NCBI GenBank assembly: GCA_036429605.1
Contig: CM071589.1
Location: 248,001 to 312,000 of the forward strand
Direction of reading: 5' to 3'
DNA length: 64,000 bases
Source: Cladobotryum mycophilum
Taxonomy: Eukaryota; Ascomycota; Sordariomycetes; Hypocreales; Hypocreaceae
Positions 1-12,078 of this stretch are shown one piece after another. The notes under the pieces are model-generated. The model did not search any database. It had not been told where the DNA came from and worked only from the letters and a program-made list of their open reading frames with translations. Positions within the stretch are counted from its first letter, which is position 1, and the number at the start of each line of letters is the position of its first letter. The position numbers were made by a program, and so were the translations under genes.

Positions 1-1338
1 GGGTCAATTCGTCGAATCTCTTCTGGGGCGCTCGGAAGTTCCATCGGCAGGTATTAACGGCATGGATACAGTCTGCTGCCACCTTGATAGACTGCGAGCA
101 AACCTGCAGGACCTCGGCGGTGGTGTTCTTCAGAATTTCCATAGTTTCAGCGCCAATCACATTTTGTTCCGAGGTTTTCAGCGCAGTGATGACTTCCATA
201 CTCTCGCTCGTCTGGCTACGATCCAGCTCGTGACCATCTTTCTCGGCAATAACACTCTGGCTCAAGTCAACGCTTCCATGCAATCCCGTCTTCTGCGCCT
301 TTTGCTCAGTTATGATTCCTGCAATTTGAAAGTCAAGCAAGAACAGGCCGGCAAGCATAGTATCCCGAACGCGAGCCTGCAGAGACTTCACGTCATCCGC
401 GTTCCATCGACCGCGCGAGAGATCCACTGGCAAAAATGCGAGCGACGGTTCCATCATCTTAAAAACGTTGATGATATTGCCCTTGGCGGCTTGTAGGTGC
501 TTCACCTCCACGGGCTCATTGGCAAACCGTCTACGAGTCGCATCCAATGCTACCTCACCCATGCTAACCAGCTGCTCCATCTTGCGAAGCACAACGTATG
601 AGGTAGACTGTGGGAAAATCAGGAGGGAGCACGCAGCGCCAATGCCGATACCAATAGCGCCAGGCTTCACCAAGACTTGCGCCAGCTTGGAATTGAAAAC
701 AGAGAGTGTTGGCCCAATCAAAAGGAAGATGTCAATAACAATCATTCCAAAGAGCTGGAGCAGGATGAGCTTGTCGTTGGCACATCGCAAACGTGCTAGG
801 AAATATATAAAGGCCAAGCACATGACGAAGAAGACGACAGTGACGCGCACATCAAGCATGAATCCCTCATGGACAAGCTTTGTCGCAATAGCTGCAGGGG
901 GATTCCAGTTGAATTGGCCTCTACTACAGCTAGGTGCCTCAAGGCCTGGAGCCTTGCCAACGTCTCTGCGGCCGGTCGTGCAGCAAGGGCAGCCTTCATG
1001 GAAAGGAGCCCCCAAGCCCAGGCCAGACACATGCCCACAAGGAGCGTTATCATAGCCAGCAAGTAGATGAACAGAATGCCAGCGGGTGGCATGATGTATA
1101 GAACGATCGAAGCGAAGAACGTCGAGACGCCGATATTCTGCAGCGTAGGTTGGATGAATATTAGCAGCGAAGCTGCCCATACCGCCACCCAGCAGCGGAA
1201 GACGACTTTGAGGTCATTGGCGTTGAAGTGGTCGAGCCAGGCGGGCAGTTTTCGTTGTGGTGGGGGAGGCAGTTTGGAGCCGGCATCGTGGGATTCGTTG
1301 CCGGCCCGAAGAGCCGCTGGGGGAGGCCCCTCGGCCAT
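1..1338 (-). CDS. ArAE_2/BRE4-like fungal membrane transporter, 3' end beyond the left edge
   Basis: N-terminal part of a fungal aromatic-acid-exporter-like protein (ArAE_2_N, 'putative ER transporter 6TM N-terminal'; related to yeast Bre4). The ATG at 1338 begins MAEGPPPAAL. A hydrophilic proline-rich head is followed by membrane segments near residues 50-110, a loop with AALAARPAAETLARLQ, then more membrane segments read from about 895 down to 600 (VTVVFFVMCLAFIYF, LILLQLFGMIVIDIFLLIG). The family signature FPQSTSYVVL is near 615. The frame stays open to base 1, so the C-terminal domain is outside the window. The reading frame slips once at the G5 run 897-901; one more G would join the two halves without loss. 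A 50-bp intron there (phase 0, weak sites) is a poorer alternative because it would delete a conserved-looking loop. Substrate unknown. Confidence 0.8.
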
Positions 1339-2702
1339 TTTCTACTCGTGTTGCGCTTGCTTGTCGATGCCGTCCTTGACTGGTAGGCGTTGAGACTCTG
1401 TGTCTGTCGCAAGTTAGTTTGCGCCGCTGATCAGATTATTCGCCGTTTGGAGGTCCAACGCCCCCCAATCGCTATCTTGCTAAGGAGAACCAGAGTCTTA
1501 CCTTGATCGAGTTTGTGACAAGACGGGATTTAAAGGAAAGTTATCGGTAAAACTCGACAGAGATGATCATCAAAAAGGAGTGTGTAGGTGAAAAGAATTG
1601 CACCACGCGAGATGCAACAATTAATGGGAATTTAGCAGCACCAACACGCTTAACGATACGCAAAATCTTTAACTAGAAAAGGGTCAAGCGAAGCCTCCGT
1701 CGGGGTTTATCTACGCTAGAACATGCAGATCTACCCAGTGGGAACTGCCGGAAGGACCCCGACAACCCCAATCCTGCGAGTAAGACAATCCCTCTATTCG
1801 CCATGGCCCTGCTTGGCTAGTTGCTGCTTCAGTGTGGAGGTGTTGAAATGAACCCTGTAACCCTACTGACCGAGCATATTCGGCTGTCGGCTACAGAGTG
1901 GAAGAGTAATCATACGGATTGTTCAGACCGGTGCCTGGAGGAGAATCATCAAGTTTGAAGATGTCGAGATAAGATACAGATATCATCACGCTTAGATGTT
2001 TCGCGTCCATAATCATCATGTATCAAATAGTCACAGAGAAAATTGAGAGCCCAACTCCCTACCCCGAATTCCAAATGCATGCCTCCTCCGTACCTCCAGC
2101 GAGAACGGGCGCGTCCAAGACGCTTGGCGGCGTCGATGTTTTAGCGCTTATGCTAAAGAAGGACAAAAAGTAAAATTACATATCCATTTGGTGAGACAAG
2201 GACCAACACAATGTCACAACAATAACACAAAACTTGTACTGTGCCCTCAACTTACGTTATGGACTCGTTGACCATTCGAGATACAAAACTGGAAGCGTTG
2301 GTGTACAACGTCTGGCGATAATGCTGGCAACGTGGAATCAGGGAGACTGTCAAGATAGTGTATAAGAAGCCACCCCGCAGCTGACAAGTTTAATCATTGC
2401 AAGCATTCAATTCGTTTATCAGAACACTCAGAAGATCCTAGGTACGGAGCACGGTAGACAGTGACGCTTCTACTGTATAGTGTCCACCAATAACCCCTCC
2501 AAAGCGAACTGGCTGGTCATTGTTTTGATGTCACCCAGCATCAGTGCTCACTCTTGTTTTGGCCTGATGTTGCATGCATATTTTCTCATTTCCGTCTAGT
2601 TAGTTGAATCCCGTTTGTGGCGGAATGCCAAAGAAGCCGCATGGCAATCGACGCCGTCTCGTCCATGCGATCTTGACTCCACCACGATTCGCGAACAGGA
2701 TT
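1339..2702. other. Intergenic, no supported gene
   Basis: About 1.36 kb between the start of the transporter gene and the 3' end of the next gene. Reading frames are short and broken on both strands. It should hold the transporter promoter on its left side. I see no repeat, RNA gene or mobile element. Confidence 0.5.
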
Positions 2703-3524
2703 TCATGGCTTTCTACGCTTAATTACAACATACGGGAGAACCTTGAAGTACCAGGCGTTGAGCTGTTCCAGATCAAGACCGTCTCCCTCCTTCAACCGCT
2801 CCAACTGCCGTTTCACTGCACGTTGGCAACGCTTAGCCAACAGCCAGCCCATACGATACCAAAGATATCCAAACACCGGCATCAGAACTAGGATCGGTAT
2901 GCCTAGCCACAGGGGAACTATGACGAACCTTTCCACATACATTCCAGAGAAATAAAAGTAACTAGACGCTATTAATATCCGCAGCAATAGAGGCGTCATG
3001 GAACAAAGGCTTACAGCAGGGGAGCCATCTCATCACCAGGTTTGGGTACCCATGCGCGTTCAGATAATCGTATCTCATCTAGAAGACTTTGCATGGCGTT
3101 GAGATCTGCCACTGCCCTACCCTTTCCGACTTTTTCCTTGAAGAAGTAGCAGTGATGGTTGTCGCACTTGTTAAAGGGGACAAAAACTAAACTCCAAGTC
3201 AGCAATCTGCAAAGGAATTCTGGGCAAGCATTGGTTTCGGATTTTACCTCCATCGGCTTTAGTCGCAGACTCTTCAGCATCATTCTCGCAAAAAGCCGAG
3301 CACTTGCAATAATGCTTGATATGGCACATCGCAGACTTCCTATGTTGACCCAGCATGGCGAGGCAGTCTCGTATGGACAGTTTGGAGTCTTTGGCATCTT
3401 TACCAACGGTGCCATCTTTAGGTTGGCTGAGAGCAACTTCCGATACCTCAGTTTCAGGCGATTGTCCTGCCAACTTTTCAACATCGGGCGGAAAAGAGTT
3501 ATCTTGGTTCGATGAGACGGCCAT
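2703..3524 (-). CDS. Hypothetical Cys/His-rich protein with one membrane segment
   Basis: Three exons, complement of 2703-2961, 3015-3186 and 3248-3524, giving 235 residues. Both introns have good donors (GTAAAA, GTAAGC); the first has a GCTGAC branch site close to its TTTAG acceptor, and the phases (1 and 2) match. The ATG is at 3524. The middle of the protein holds a Cys/His cluster (CHIKHYCKCSAFCEND, then CDNHHC after intron 1) that could bind a metal. The C-terminal third has one clear hydrophobic span (IVPLWLGIPILVLMPVFGYL) followed by a basic tail, so it is probably a single-pass membrane protein. I do not recognise the family and assign no function. Confidence 0.6.
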
Positions 3525-4219
3525 TGCCGCTTTCTGAGGGTGGATAAAATGGAACGGCTGGTGGTGAATGGTGGAGTAGAGCTAGAATTGTTGCTGTGTT
3601 GACTGCAATTAAGAGAGGGGAAGAAACGCGGAATGAGTGTCGGTGAAGGAAGCTTCTATTTATTCATAGGAAGTATCGTTACACGAGCCCTTCTGGCAAA
3701 TCTTTTTTCCAAAGTGTCTGCTGGCGATTGGCTGGTGGAGGGAGATGAGGCCAGGCTCGGCGTAAGGGTGCCTTGAGTGGCTTGTTTCCTATTCTCTCGC
3801 ACCTCACCTTCATTCAAATCCTTCAAGGTGTGGATTTCCATCAAATATTGGCACGTCGATATGGCTCGAGTTTGCCTAGATATGCTTCATTTAATCAAGC
3901 GGCCTCTGAGACTGTGCCGTTTTACACTTTAGTCTCCTCTGCGATTTGCATCAATCCCCTCGACTCGGACATGACAGCGAATCACGGAGAGGTAAATGCC
4001 GTCTTTGTGCAACCGAAAACACCTGTACAGCCACAGCTCTCGTAAATTCAAGGGATACTGCCTCTGGCAGCGGATGTCTGCATCTCTTCCGATCCCTGCA
4101 CGTGACATATTTGAGGCTCCTTGAACGGCGGAGTCTTTCAGTCTGGCTTGGCCAACAAGCAAACAATACAGATCGAATACACCGAATTTTCCCCTCATAA
4201 CATCCGCCGCAAAACGAAA
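3525..4219. other. Intergenic, no supported gene
   Basis: Contains the upstream region of the Cys/His-rich gene. Overlapping short frames on both strands have no recognisable product. Confidence 0.4.
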
Positions 4220-4788
4220 ATGCAGGCCGCCGAACCTCAACCCAACAGAGATTCCAGAAAATCCTGTCTGAGATACGAACTTTATACCGTTTACGCTGGA
4301 CAGCTTTTCAAGATGCTTCCAATATCCAAGTCGTTGATGACACAAACGACGAGTCGTCCGCGCAACGCTCGTTGATTGGGCATCCTATAGCAAGCGAGCT
4401 TGTGACTGGCAACCGCCGCATCGATATGATCTTCTCCACTGAATGGCTAGACATCGTAGAAAGGGAAAGTTACGAGGGTGAGCCATACATTTCCCCTCAG
4501 CATTTAATCTTACGAAGCGATTTCATGCCCATCACAGACGGGGATTTTGTGCAACACGTTCACGCCTTCCTAGAAGATAATAAAGACGATTTTCGCGAGC
4601 AGGACGAGAATACTTGGGGAGATTGGAATAAAGACACAAAACATTCTGTCCGTATCTTGTCCAGTGCTTACAGGATGGACGACGATTCTATAAATTGGCG
4701 CGTTTCGGTGGATCTCAAACGTCAAGACCTGCCCATAACTGTCGCCCCTGGAGGTTGGCAGTGTGCCGGCCTTGCGATGCCTCCTTAG
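4220..4788 (+). CDS. Hypothetical protein, needs one extra base
   Basis: A frame open for almost 600 bp runs to the stop at 4786-4788 with a protein-like composition (acidic stretches such as FLEDNKDDFREQDENTWGDW, Trp and Arg spread evenly). It has no ATG near its 5' end. An ATG at 4220 (MQAAEPQP) lies in the neighbouring frame, and a single missing base around 4241-4261 (C3 at 4241-4243 or A4 at 4258-4261) would join the two into about 189 residues. This is the same kind of slip seen in other genes of this window. I do not recognise a domain. The alternative is that the upstream half is noncoding and translation begins at the internal ATG at 4426. Confidence 0.4.
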
Positions 4789-5119
4789 GTAGGTAGCAAG
4801 AACACAATCACGATCTCTAGTCCTCCTTTAGGACGATTCTAGACAATTGAACACTTGAAATCATGGATTAAACACATTAAGCGCTATTCAAGTTTACGAG
4901 GAACAAATGCTGCGGCAATAGACTGGGTGAAAAGACAACGCTCAAACATGGCTATGGGCAGTTGCAGTGTCATCAATTTTGATCGGCCGAGTCTCTTGTC
5001 AAACAAAATGGACCTCTATATTTTAGACCTTGAAAGAAAGACTTCTATGAAAAAGATGTATCCGGCGCGTACCTAATAGCCAACCTGTCTATTTCCCCCA
5101 TCTTCACTTGTCCAACCAC

Positions 5120-6969
5120 TTATACATATGCCAAAGTGATTCCAACAAACGCACCCTCGTCCTCGTAAAACTTCTTCTTGTTGCTACCATCCAAGTCGAA
5201 TCGATAAACCGCGCCACCCAGGTCGGTTGCGTAGAAGTGATGGTTCTTCAAGTCCAGTCGGATACCAATCGCCTCGTGGAGATTTCTAGCAATTAGCTCG
5301 TAATCCTGTCCGGCAAGGCTCTTGACATCAGCCTCGGTGACCGCCTTGACGTCCTCGAGTGAGGCACGGTTGATGCTGTTTCCGAGAGGAAGCTCTCCGC
5401 GGTCAGTCCAGTACAGAGTCTTGTGAGTCTCGTCAAATTCCAAGTCGATGGGCTCAGGTAGGTTCTGGAAGATGCACTCAACATCTGTTCGATTGCCTGC
5501 ATTCTCGCCTGGAAGGAAGTCGATATTGGCCTGGAAGATGCGGCCCTTGAATCCCTTGGAAGGTCCCTTTTGGGTCCAGTAGAACTTGCCAGTTGTCTGC
5601 GACAGTGAAACTCCGACGCACCATCTGGTTTGTTCTGCCTGTTCCTCCGAGTTTTGCCAGTCGCCACTCTGAATCACAACCTCGAGCTCAGAGCCGTCAA
5701 AATTGCAGCGCATAACCCGGAGACCTTCGCGATCAGAGAAGTACAGCTTAGACCTGACATGGTCAATGGTAAGCTGCTTGGGAGTGTGGACCTTGCCCTC
5801 AGGAACAATAGCCATGACCTCGGTACCATCCAAACTGGAGGAGTACACGGCACCGTCGTTTGCCGAGGGGATTCCCATGCAAGTCCAGAAGAGCTTTCCA
5901 GTCTTCAGAGAAATATCAAGACCATCAGGAGCGTGTTGCTCTTCAACTAGAGTCTTGAGAGGTCGTCCGTCTGGACTACCGACCAAAACTCGTCCAGAAT
6001 GAGTGGCATCTTGAGGGTTCTTGGCTGACAGGCCGATGTCCAAGAAATACAGAAGGGGGCGTGAATATCATCGTGATCTTTTCGGGTCTCATCCGCGACC
6101 TTGGTCGTCGCGCCAGGTGGCAGGAGTCCACCTTTACCTGATTTGGCACCGAGCTTGCCCGCATCAATGTACTTCTTCAGGAAAGCGATTGGGGTATCGG
6201 GCAAATGTCGCTCTGCGATGTAGTGCTGCTCAATGAATGAGACGGTGTCCAGGCCTACTGCATCCATCTTCGCGACTGGGCCGCTGGATTTATCAGACCA
6301 CATCTCTTCCCAGAGTTCATCAATCTCCTCTGGATCAGCAACGCCTTCATCGAGGATGTACAAAATTTCACGCTTGATAGCAGCCCACAGACGGTTGAAA
6401 ATGAGACCGGTTGATTCCTTTCTCGCCACGTAGGGGTGCATGTCGACCGCCTTGAGTTTCTCGACAAGGAATGGGAAAATATTCTCATGGGTTTCTCCGT
6501 CGGTCATGAGTTCAACAATTCGGTTGCCTGGAGGCATGTAGTAGTGCATATTCAGAATGCGCTGCTGGGTCTCCTTCTTGAGTGTCTGAACCATCTCTCG
6601 CGACTTGTACGACGAAGAGTTGGTGACAAGAATGGTATCAGCAGTGGTGAGTTTCTCAAGGTCTTCAAAGGTTGAGATTTTGAGGGGCAAGTATTCGGGC
6701 ACAGCTTCAATTACCAGCCAGGCCTTCTCAACAGCAGACTGAAGATCAGCAAAGGCTTCGACTTTGCCTCGCTTCTCGTTGTCAGAGTACTGAGACATGC
6801 TGGTATCGCAGTAATGGACAGCTGCAATCCTTTGTTCTTGGCTTGGGTCGCGAATGGTGACATCAAATCCTCCTGCTGCCCAAGCGCAGGCAATGCGCCG
6901 TCCAAGAACGCCGCCGCCGAGAACGGCGACAGTTCGTCCTTCAGTTGGTGGTAAAGTGAAGATGCTCAT
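5120..6969 (-). CDS. 3-hydroxyacyl-CoA dehydrogenase fused to a YWTD-like beta-propeller
   Basis: ATG at 6969. The N-terminal half is a 3-hydroxyacyl-CoA dehydrogenase-like Rossmann protein: NAD-binding motif VAVLGGGVLGRRIACAWAAG near residues 14-33, then NSSSYKSREMVQ and a helical C-terminal dehydrogenase domain (STGLIFNRLWAAIKREIL). From about residue 305 the sequence becomes a six-bladed propeller of the low-density-lipoprotein-receptor YWTD type, with repeated blades such as GKLFWTCMGIPSANDG, SKLYFSDREGLRVMRCNFDG, GKFYWTQKG and KTLYWTDRGELPLGNSINRA. The two halves lie in adjacent frames that meet at the G5 run 6055-6059; one added G gives exactly 617 codons (616 residues). Similar two-domain proteins are, to my knowledge, known in filamentous fungi. 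Probably a cytosolic oxidoreductase; the propeller may bind a partner or substrate. Two adjacent genes would be the alternative, but the downstream half has no ATG at its start. Confidence 0.75.
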
Positions 6970-8917
6970 AATGACTTCTCGAGTAGTGGATTGACACTTT
7001 AAGAAGTTTGCTGATAGGGGGTTGTGTAAGTGCTTGGTGGTGCAGAGAGGAAGCTATCGAAATTGTATTTGTTTGAATCTTGTATGCAACTGTCTGCTTG
7101 TAAATATTTTCTACATGATGCGTTCTCCTAGATCATTTTATATCATTCTCAACTCAAGGCTTCGGTGTATACTCTGTCGTCATCTGTTGATGTTATCCGC
7201 TAATATTACATCGAGTGCTATAACAGCTGTGGGGACGCCTCGGCAGCCACCAAAACTAGAATGGGGCCAGCACTAACAGCACCAACTAGAGGAAGATTTA
7301 GGAGTGATGTGGCGGATATCACGGATAGTAAACTGTTGGTTGAGACTATTGCTGTTTTTTTTAGATTGCCAGAGAGTCACACGGAGTTTTGGAAGCATCT
7401 ACAATGATGTTGAGCTCCAGGTCAATCGTGACTTCTACAGACCCATCAAGCACTGTACTCAATTACAGCTTCAGTGAGGGAAGTCCCCCGTAAGCGCGCG
7501 TTTCTCAGGCAGCCAGCCAAGATTGCTTTCACATGTCCCCCACCATAAGACATATTACACAAGATGAAAGACAGGTTCATGCAGATACAGCATCAGCCGA
7601 GAAACAGTGGAAAGACGGCAATCAAGGATCTGTCAGCGCAGAACATCCACAAGTTCTCCGGCTCCGCGGACAAAAACGCCGTTCTGGTGGGCAGCGGAAA
7701 GGAAAGGAAGGGCGGAATTTAGTGGGGATCTCGGGATCTTCATGGCCTTCTCCACTCTGCGGCCTCGCAGATGCCCCGTTGTGGATCGGGAAGATTGATA
7801 AGAGCCTCACCTGAGATTGAGTCCTGACGGTTCCGCTACTTGACGCATGATATTAGCGTATGCATGAAAACACAAACGGACTTTGCCTTGACACTAGCTC
7901 GTAAGATTTTCTCTCATTATATGGCTTCCTTTCGGTGATTTACATAGATGGAATAGGGAGGACTCGCACGATGTCGTTGTGCCACGCTAGGAGAGCCCAA
8001 CCATTTCATCTTCGACGTGATGCCATCTATGATAGATTAACAAAACGCCGGGGGAGATTATCGGCGTGAACGTATTGTCCAATTTTCTCACTATCAAGCT
8101 CATTATTCTTGCCACGCCGAAACATTCACCGAGAGACTACCCCAGTGCTCTATCAAGCGCTGTCTAGATTGCTCACTACAGTAGCTAACAGCTGATGGTG
8201 GCAAATCCAGGACTCCTAAATAGATACGCAAGGCTTCATGGTAATGCTTTTTCTCGTTCGATTGGCAACGTAGAATTCGCCCCCAAGTGTCTAGAACCTC
8301 GTTTCTCTTTTTACTATCTCAATTTGCCATCTTCACGTTGCGTCGTCTAACGACCGGAGGCCCAAGAATTGCCTACCCTGTAATAGTAGAAAAAGTCCGA
8401 ATAAACCGTAATTGATTTCTTTATATTAGCCCCATAATGCCAATCTAAAAGAAAATAGGGTTGTTTTGGGTGGATATAATAGTAAATAAATAATTATCAC
8501 CTTTATATAGATATAAACTACATAGCAAATAACTATGACTTGATGTGTAGGAATGATGATAACAAGGCAGTCTCTTGTCGCATTGTGGAATGGTATGGAT
8601 GGTCCTGGGAGTCGAGGTGAATGTGATTTAGTCACGATTTAGGCAAACCCCGTATTTAGTGGGACGTACGGAGTATATTCCATACAGGATGAGCAGAGAA
8701 ACCATTGGAATTTACATGTTCACTAAATAAATTGCAAAGCGGTGCGCGCATTCTCCGTCCCAATGTTCAATATGTTAGCCTCGGGGTTTGTGACCAAGCG
8801 TGGGGACAGGACGTAACTAGGTCTTGTTATCTTTATAGCAATGGGCACGGAAGAGCAATGAGTATTTTGTTCTGTAAAATATTCATAGTAATGCAACCAA
8901 CTATCTTCCTGGTACCA
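6970..8917. other. Long intergenic region with an AT-rich patch
   Basis: No convincing gene in about 1.95 kb. A frame starting at the ATG at 7533 (93 codons) has no family resemblance. Bases roughly 8400-8560 are strongly AT-rich with many TATA/TAAATA runs, as in decayed repeats, but no terminal repeats or coding remnants could be seen. Confidence 0.4.
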
Positions 8918-9948
8918 TTACTTTTGACTTGCTCCCCAAATCTTTTCGTCCAAAAGCCAGTCTCCTATCTGCTCTTTGCCCACATTCATATTACTAACAC
9001 CCAGGCCATGCTCCGGCTTTCGATCCGGCCCTGGGTCGTTGAAAATGCGAACCTGTCGAGTCTGGCCAGTGCCTATCTCTAGCACTGTCCCCCCAACATA
9101 CGCTTCACTCTCAACACAGCTCAGCATGGCTTCTGCAACTTCCTTTGGCGTGACCCAAACATCTTTTGTCAAATCTAGGATTTGCATTTTTCCTGGTTGC
9201 TCTGTCCAAAGAGGCGTCTGGACCACGCCCGGTGCGACTGCATTTACGCGCACGCCAATGTCTGCTTCAAGAGGTGCGAGACATCGCACAAATCCAGAGA
9301 TGGCGTGTTTTGATGCGCCGTAGAGTGGGGTCAGGAAAGTAGGCAGCTGGGCTGCTATGGATGAGATGTGAATGACACGCTTTGGATTGGTGAGCGATAC
9401 TTTGGCGGGGACGGTAAACTTGGAGTTTCCAGAAATTGGGCGTGGATGCAACCAGTACGACAGCGCCATTTGAGTTGACCTGATGGGGTGCGTTATGTTG
9501 ATATCAAGCAGCGCATAGCGGCCTCCGTCAATATCATCCTTGCTGGCCTCTGTTCCCGGAGGATGCCAGAAGTTGGACCATTGTGGCTCGTAAACGCCTG
9601 CTCCAGGGCAGAGGATGTCAAAATCGCCAAACTCGGCAAGGGTGACTTCGAACATCTTGGTCAACGCAGGCCATGAAGCAACATCCGTTTCGACCCAGAC
9701 GGCCCGTGGTCCACCGTCCTTTCCCTGGTACTGAGAAACGACATCTTTGGCCTCTGGCCTCAACGCAATGTCTGCGAAAACGACATTGCAACCGCGAGAG
9801 AGCAGAAGTTGCGCAAAGGCGAGATTAATGCCTGCTTACAGTAAGTCTGTGTCTTAGTGAGGCCTTTGGGAGACAGGGTGTGCTACGAACCGGATCCAGC
9901 GCCCGTGACGATAGCGGTCTTCCCTGACACACTGAATGGTGCAGCCAT
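8918..9948 (-). CDS. Short-chain dehydrogenase/reductase (SDR), 15-PGDH-like
   Basis: Two exons, complement of 8918-9831 and 9891-9948, 323 residues. The small first exon codes MAAPFSVSGKTAIVTGAGS; the intron (donor GTTCGT, acceptor AAGCAG, phase 1) splits the TGxxxGxG nucleotide-binding motif and splicing restores TGAGSGIN. Then come a partly conserved NAG-like motif (LCPGAGVYEP), the catalytic Ser region (HISSIAAQLP) and the active-site YGASK motif, followed by RVNAVAPGVVQTPLW. These are the hallmarks of a classical NAD(P)-dependent SDR, most like fungal 15-hydroxyprostaglandin-dehydrogenase-type proteins. It interconverts an alcohol and a ketone on an unknown substrate. No neighbour suggests a pathway. 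The unusual GTTCGT donor appears again in the small secreted gene at 26.4 kb. Confidence 0.85.
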
Positions 9949-10775
9949 GTTACCGGTTGTTCAAAAACGTTTGGAGTGATCGAGTTAATATGTTATTGAT
10001 AGATTTAAGTTCAGCTGAGCCTTGAGAACATCTTTGGGGAAGGTTTTTATACTTGAGGTGGGCTCCACTGAACTGCAACCCACGAGCCGCCAAAGGTAGG
10101 ACTGTAAAAACCCCGCTCCAAATGCTTCTCTATCTTGAAAACCTATACGGTATTCTCAGATCGAAGCATCTAACAAATCATTTCGTCAAGTAATAATCAC
10201 CTGATAATAATCTTGATCTGAAGAACCCATTTCAACAGCATTTGATGCATACCGTCGGGCATAAACAGCTTCATCAACTCCTCCCTCTCTACCCCGCGCA
10301 GAGTGCCTCGGCATGACCCAGTTACTTGGCTCTGAGACATCCAGACATGCATTTGTTTGAACGATCCATATAGCCGGCGATACGCCCTGTCATCAATTGT
10401 CCATGTGAGCAAGAAGCATCTACTCCAAAACTCTCTGTCAGTCTGCAAAATCCGGACCGAACAACCGTCCAGCATTGTGGCATCGCGGGGTAGTGAAGAG
10501 GAGCGTCTCCAACACTGACGTGCTGGCATGATGCGGAGAACAGGACAAACAAACAACGGACGGCTTGGGGTATGTATATTGACCGCATTTATTAATATAT
10601 ACTGATGTCACCATGGCGGCGGCCTGAGAGTTGATGCCCGAAGTTGACTCGGTTACTCGTGAGTCCGGGATGCGAAGAAGCTCTAATTTGATGGAGATGC
10701 GGTTTCTTGACGATTATGCCGCTATACGGGAAATATTTCGATTAAGATCATTTTGCTAATAAATACAAAGTTGAT
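9949..10775. other. Intergenic, no supported gene
   Basis: Upstream region of the SDR gene and 3' flank of the next gene. Frames on the minus strand at 10.2-10.6 kb start at non-ATG codons, overlap each other, and show no domain. Confidence 0.4.
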
Positions 10776-11366
10776 TTACAAGGCAGTCAGTTCATCTTCT
10801 CCGCAAGCCCCAGAGTGAAGAACTGTATAATTGGCTGCCGACCAGTTATTCAATGGCAATTGTAACCCAATCGTGTCCGCCATACTTGGATACTGCGTGC
10901 GATGACCCGTTTTGGAGACAGCAGCTGTGTCGACTGCCGCGATGAGCCCATACTTTCCCCCATGAATCCATGCCTCATCCTTGGAGCTGGGGAGGGTAAT
11001 ATGGGCGACTCCGGAAATGAAGTGGACGAGCCTGCGTCATCGCGTTTAGAATGCCACTGTCGCGATTGTAGAGGCAAGAGGCACTTACTGTGCTGCTGGA
11101 GCGTTATGAAGGCCGCCGTCGAATTGACCAGGGATGATTGTATAGGTCACTTTGGATGCGTCGCCGACAGTAAGACTGAGAGCGCCGGCTGTGCCAGGGG
11201 TCGCTGACGAGGTGAATTTCTGCTTCAACTGCCAGCATTCCAGGACGGATTCTCCATTACGACCGTTGATTGCCGTAATGTTGAGCGCTAGAGTGGTGGG
11301 AGCTGAATCCAGCACCGCGCCCCCCGTAGCGGCTGCGGTGGCCCAAAGGAGAGGCCAGAAAAACAT
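10776..11366 (-). CDS. Small secreted protein
   Basis: Two exons, complement of 10776-11031 and 11089-11366, 177 residues. The intron has a GTAAGT donor and GACGCAG acceptor in phase 2. The ATG at 11366 starts a hydrophobic leader (MFFWPLLWATAAATGGAVL) typical of a signal peptide. The mature part includes LALNITAINGRNGES near the start and a C-terminal stretch with HITLPSSKDEAWIHGGKYG, AAVDTAAVSKTGHRTQYP and CGEDELTAL. This resembles a family of fungal small secreted proteins of unknown function that share the GGKYGLI/GHRTQYP region. Probably extracellular. No enzymatic motif is visible. Confidence 0.75.
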
Positions 11367-12078
11367 GATTGCACGAATATTATGTGGGCAGAGCTTTTCG
11401 TGATTAATTTTCTTCCGTCGTGCACGAACTGGGGACGGAGCTCAAGATCTAGACCCCTTTATACTGACTTCGGAGATTTTCGTTCTTGACCCCCTAGCGA
11501 TTGTGTCTCACAATCTGACGTCAGATTACAGCGTACGGAGTAGTTCATACCTCTGCCATCTTGAGGGATCACTTTGAAATGCATTGCAGTTATAGGGTCG
11601 ATTGGAGCAAAACGCCGCGCCCTTGCGGTGCTGTCCATATATCGGTGTGTGATTAGTATCTTGGCGGAATTGATGATTGCAGTACTGAAAGGGCTATAAA
11701 TTCTGGTAAACCTTGATTGGCACTGAATCTTGACTGCGATCTTACATGTACAGACGAATGCGTTAACTTCAACTGGCGGTTCTTACTTGGTGCTAAGCTA
11801 GGTAATGGAGACGTTTTGAAGAGACCAACGGGTTCCTTTGTTTTAGAGCTAACAGAGGCGGCCAAACAGCAAGTATGAAGTATTTTTATGCTCATGGAAT
11901 GCATCGGTGCATTTAAGACCCTCGACAATTTGTCCGACGGATCAATAGCGCGCATAGATGTGAACCTCAATGAAGTCGTGATATACACGGGGCTGATATT
12001 GGTAGGATACGTCTTAACCCCTAATTCATACAGCCCGGGTAAAAATTACGAACAAAATCCTGTATTCTAATAAAATCT
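11367..12078. other. Intergenic, no supported gene
   Basis: Contains the promoter of the small secreted protein gene. Small frames on both strands without recognisable product. Confidence 0.4.

Noticed and set aside
868..930. A 50-bp intron (GTAGTA...ACAAAG) in the ArAE transporter gene in place of a missing base.
   Set aside because: The phase works, but there is no good branch site, and it would delete a loop (ANSTGIP...) that looks conserved. The single-base explanation is simpler and matches other genes here.
7533..7814. A 93-codon frame from an ATG.
   Set aside because: No family, no partner exons, overlaps other frames of equal quality; likely chance.
8400..8560. AT-rich patch as a transposon remnant.
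   Set aside because: No terminal repeats, target duplication or coding remnants could be identified.
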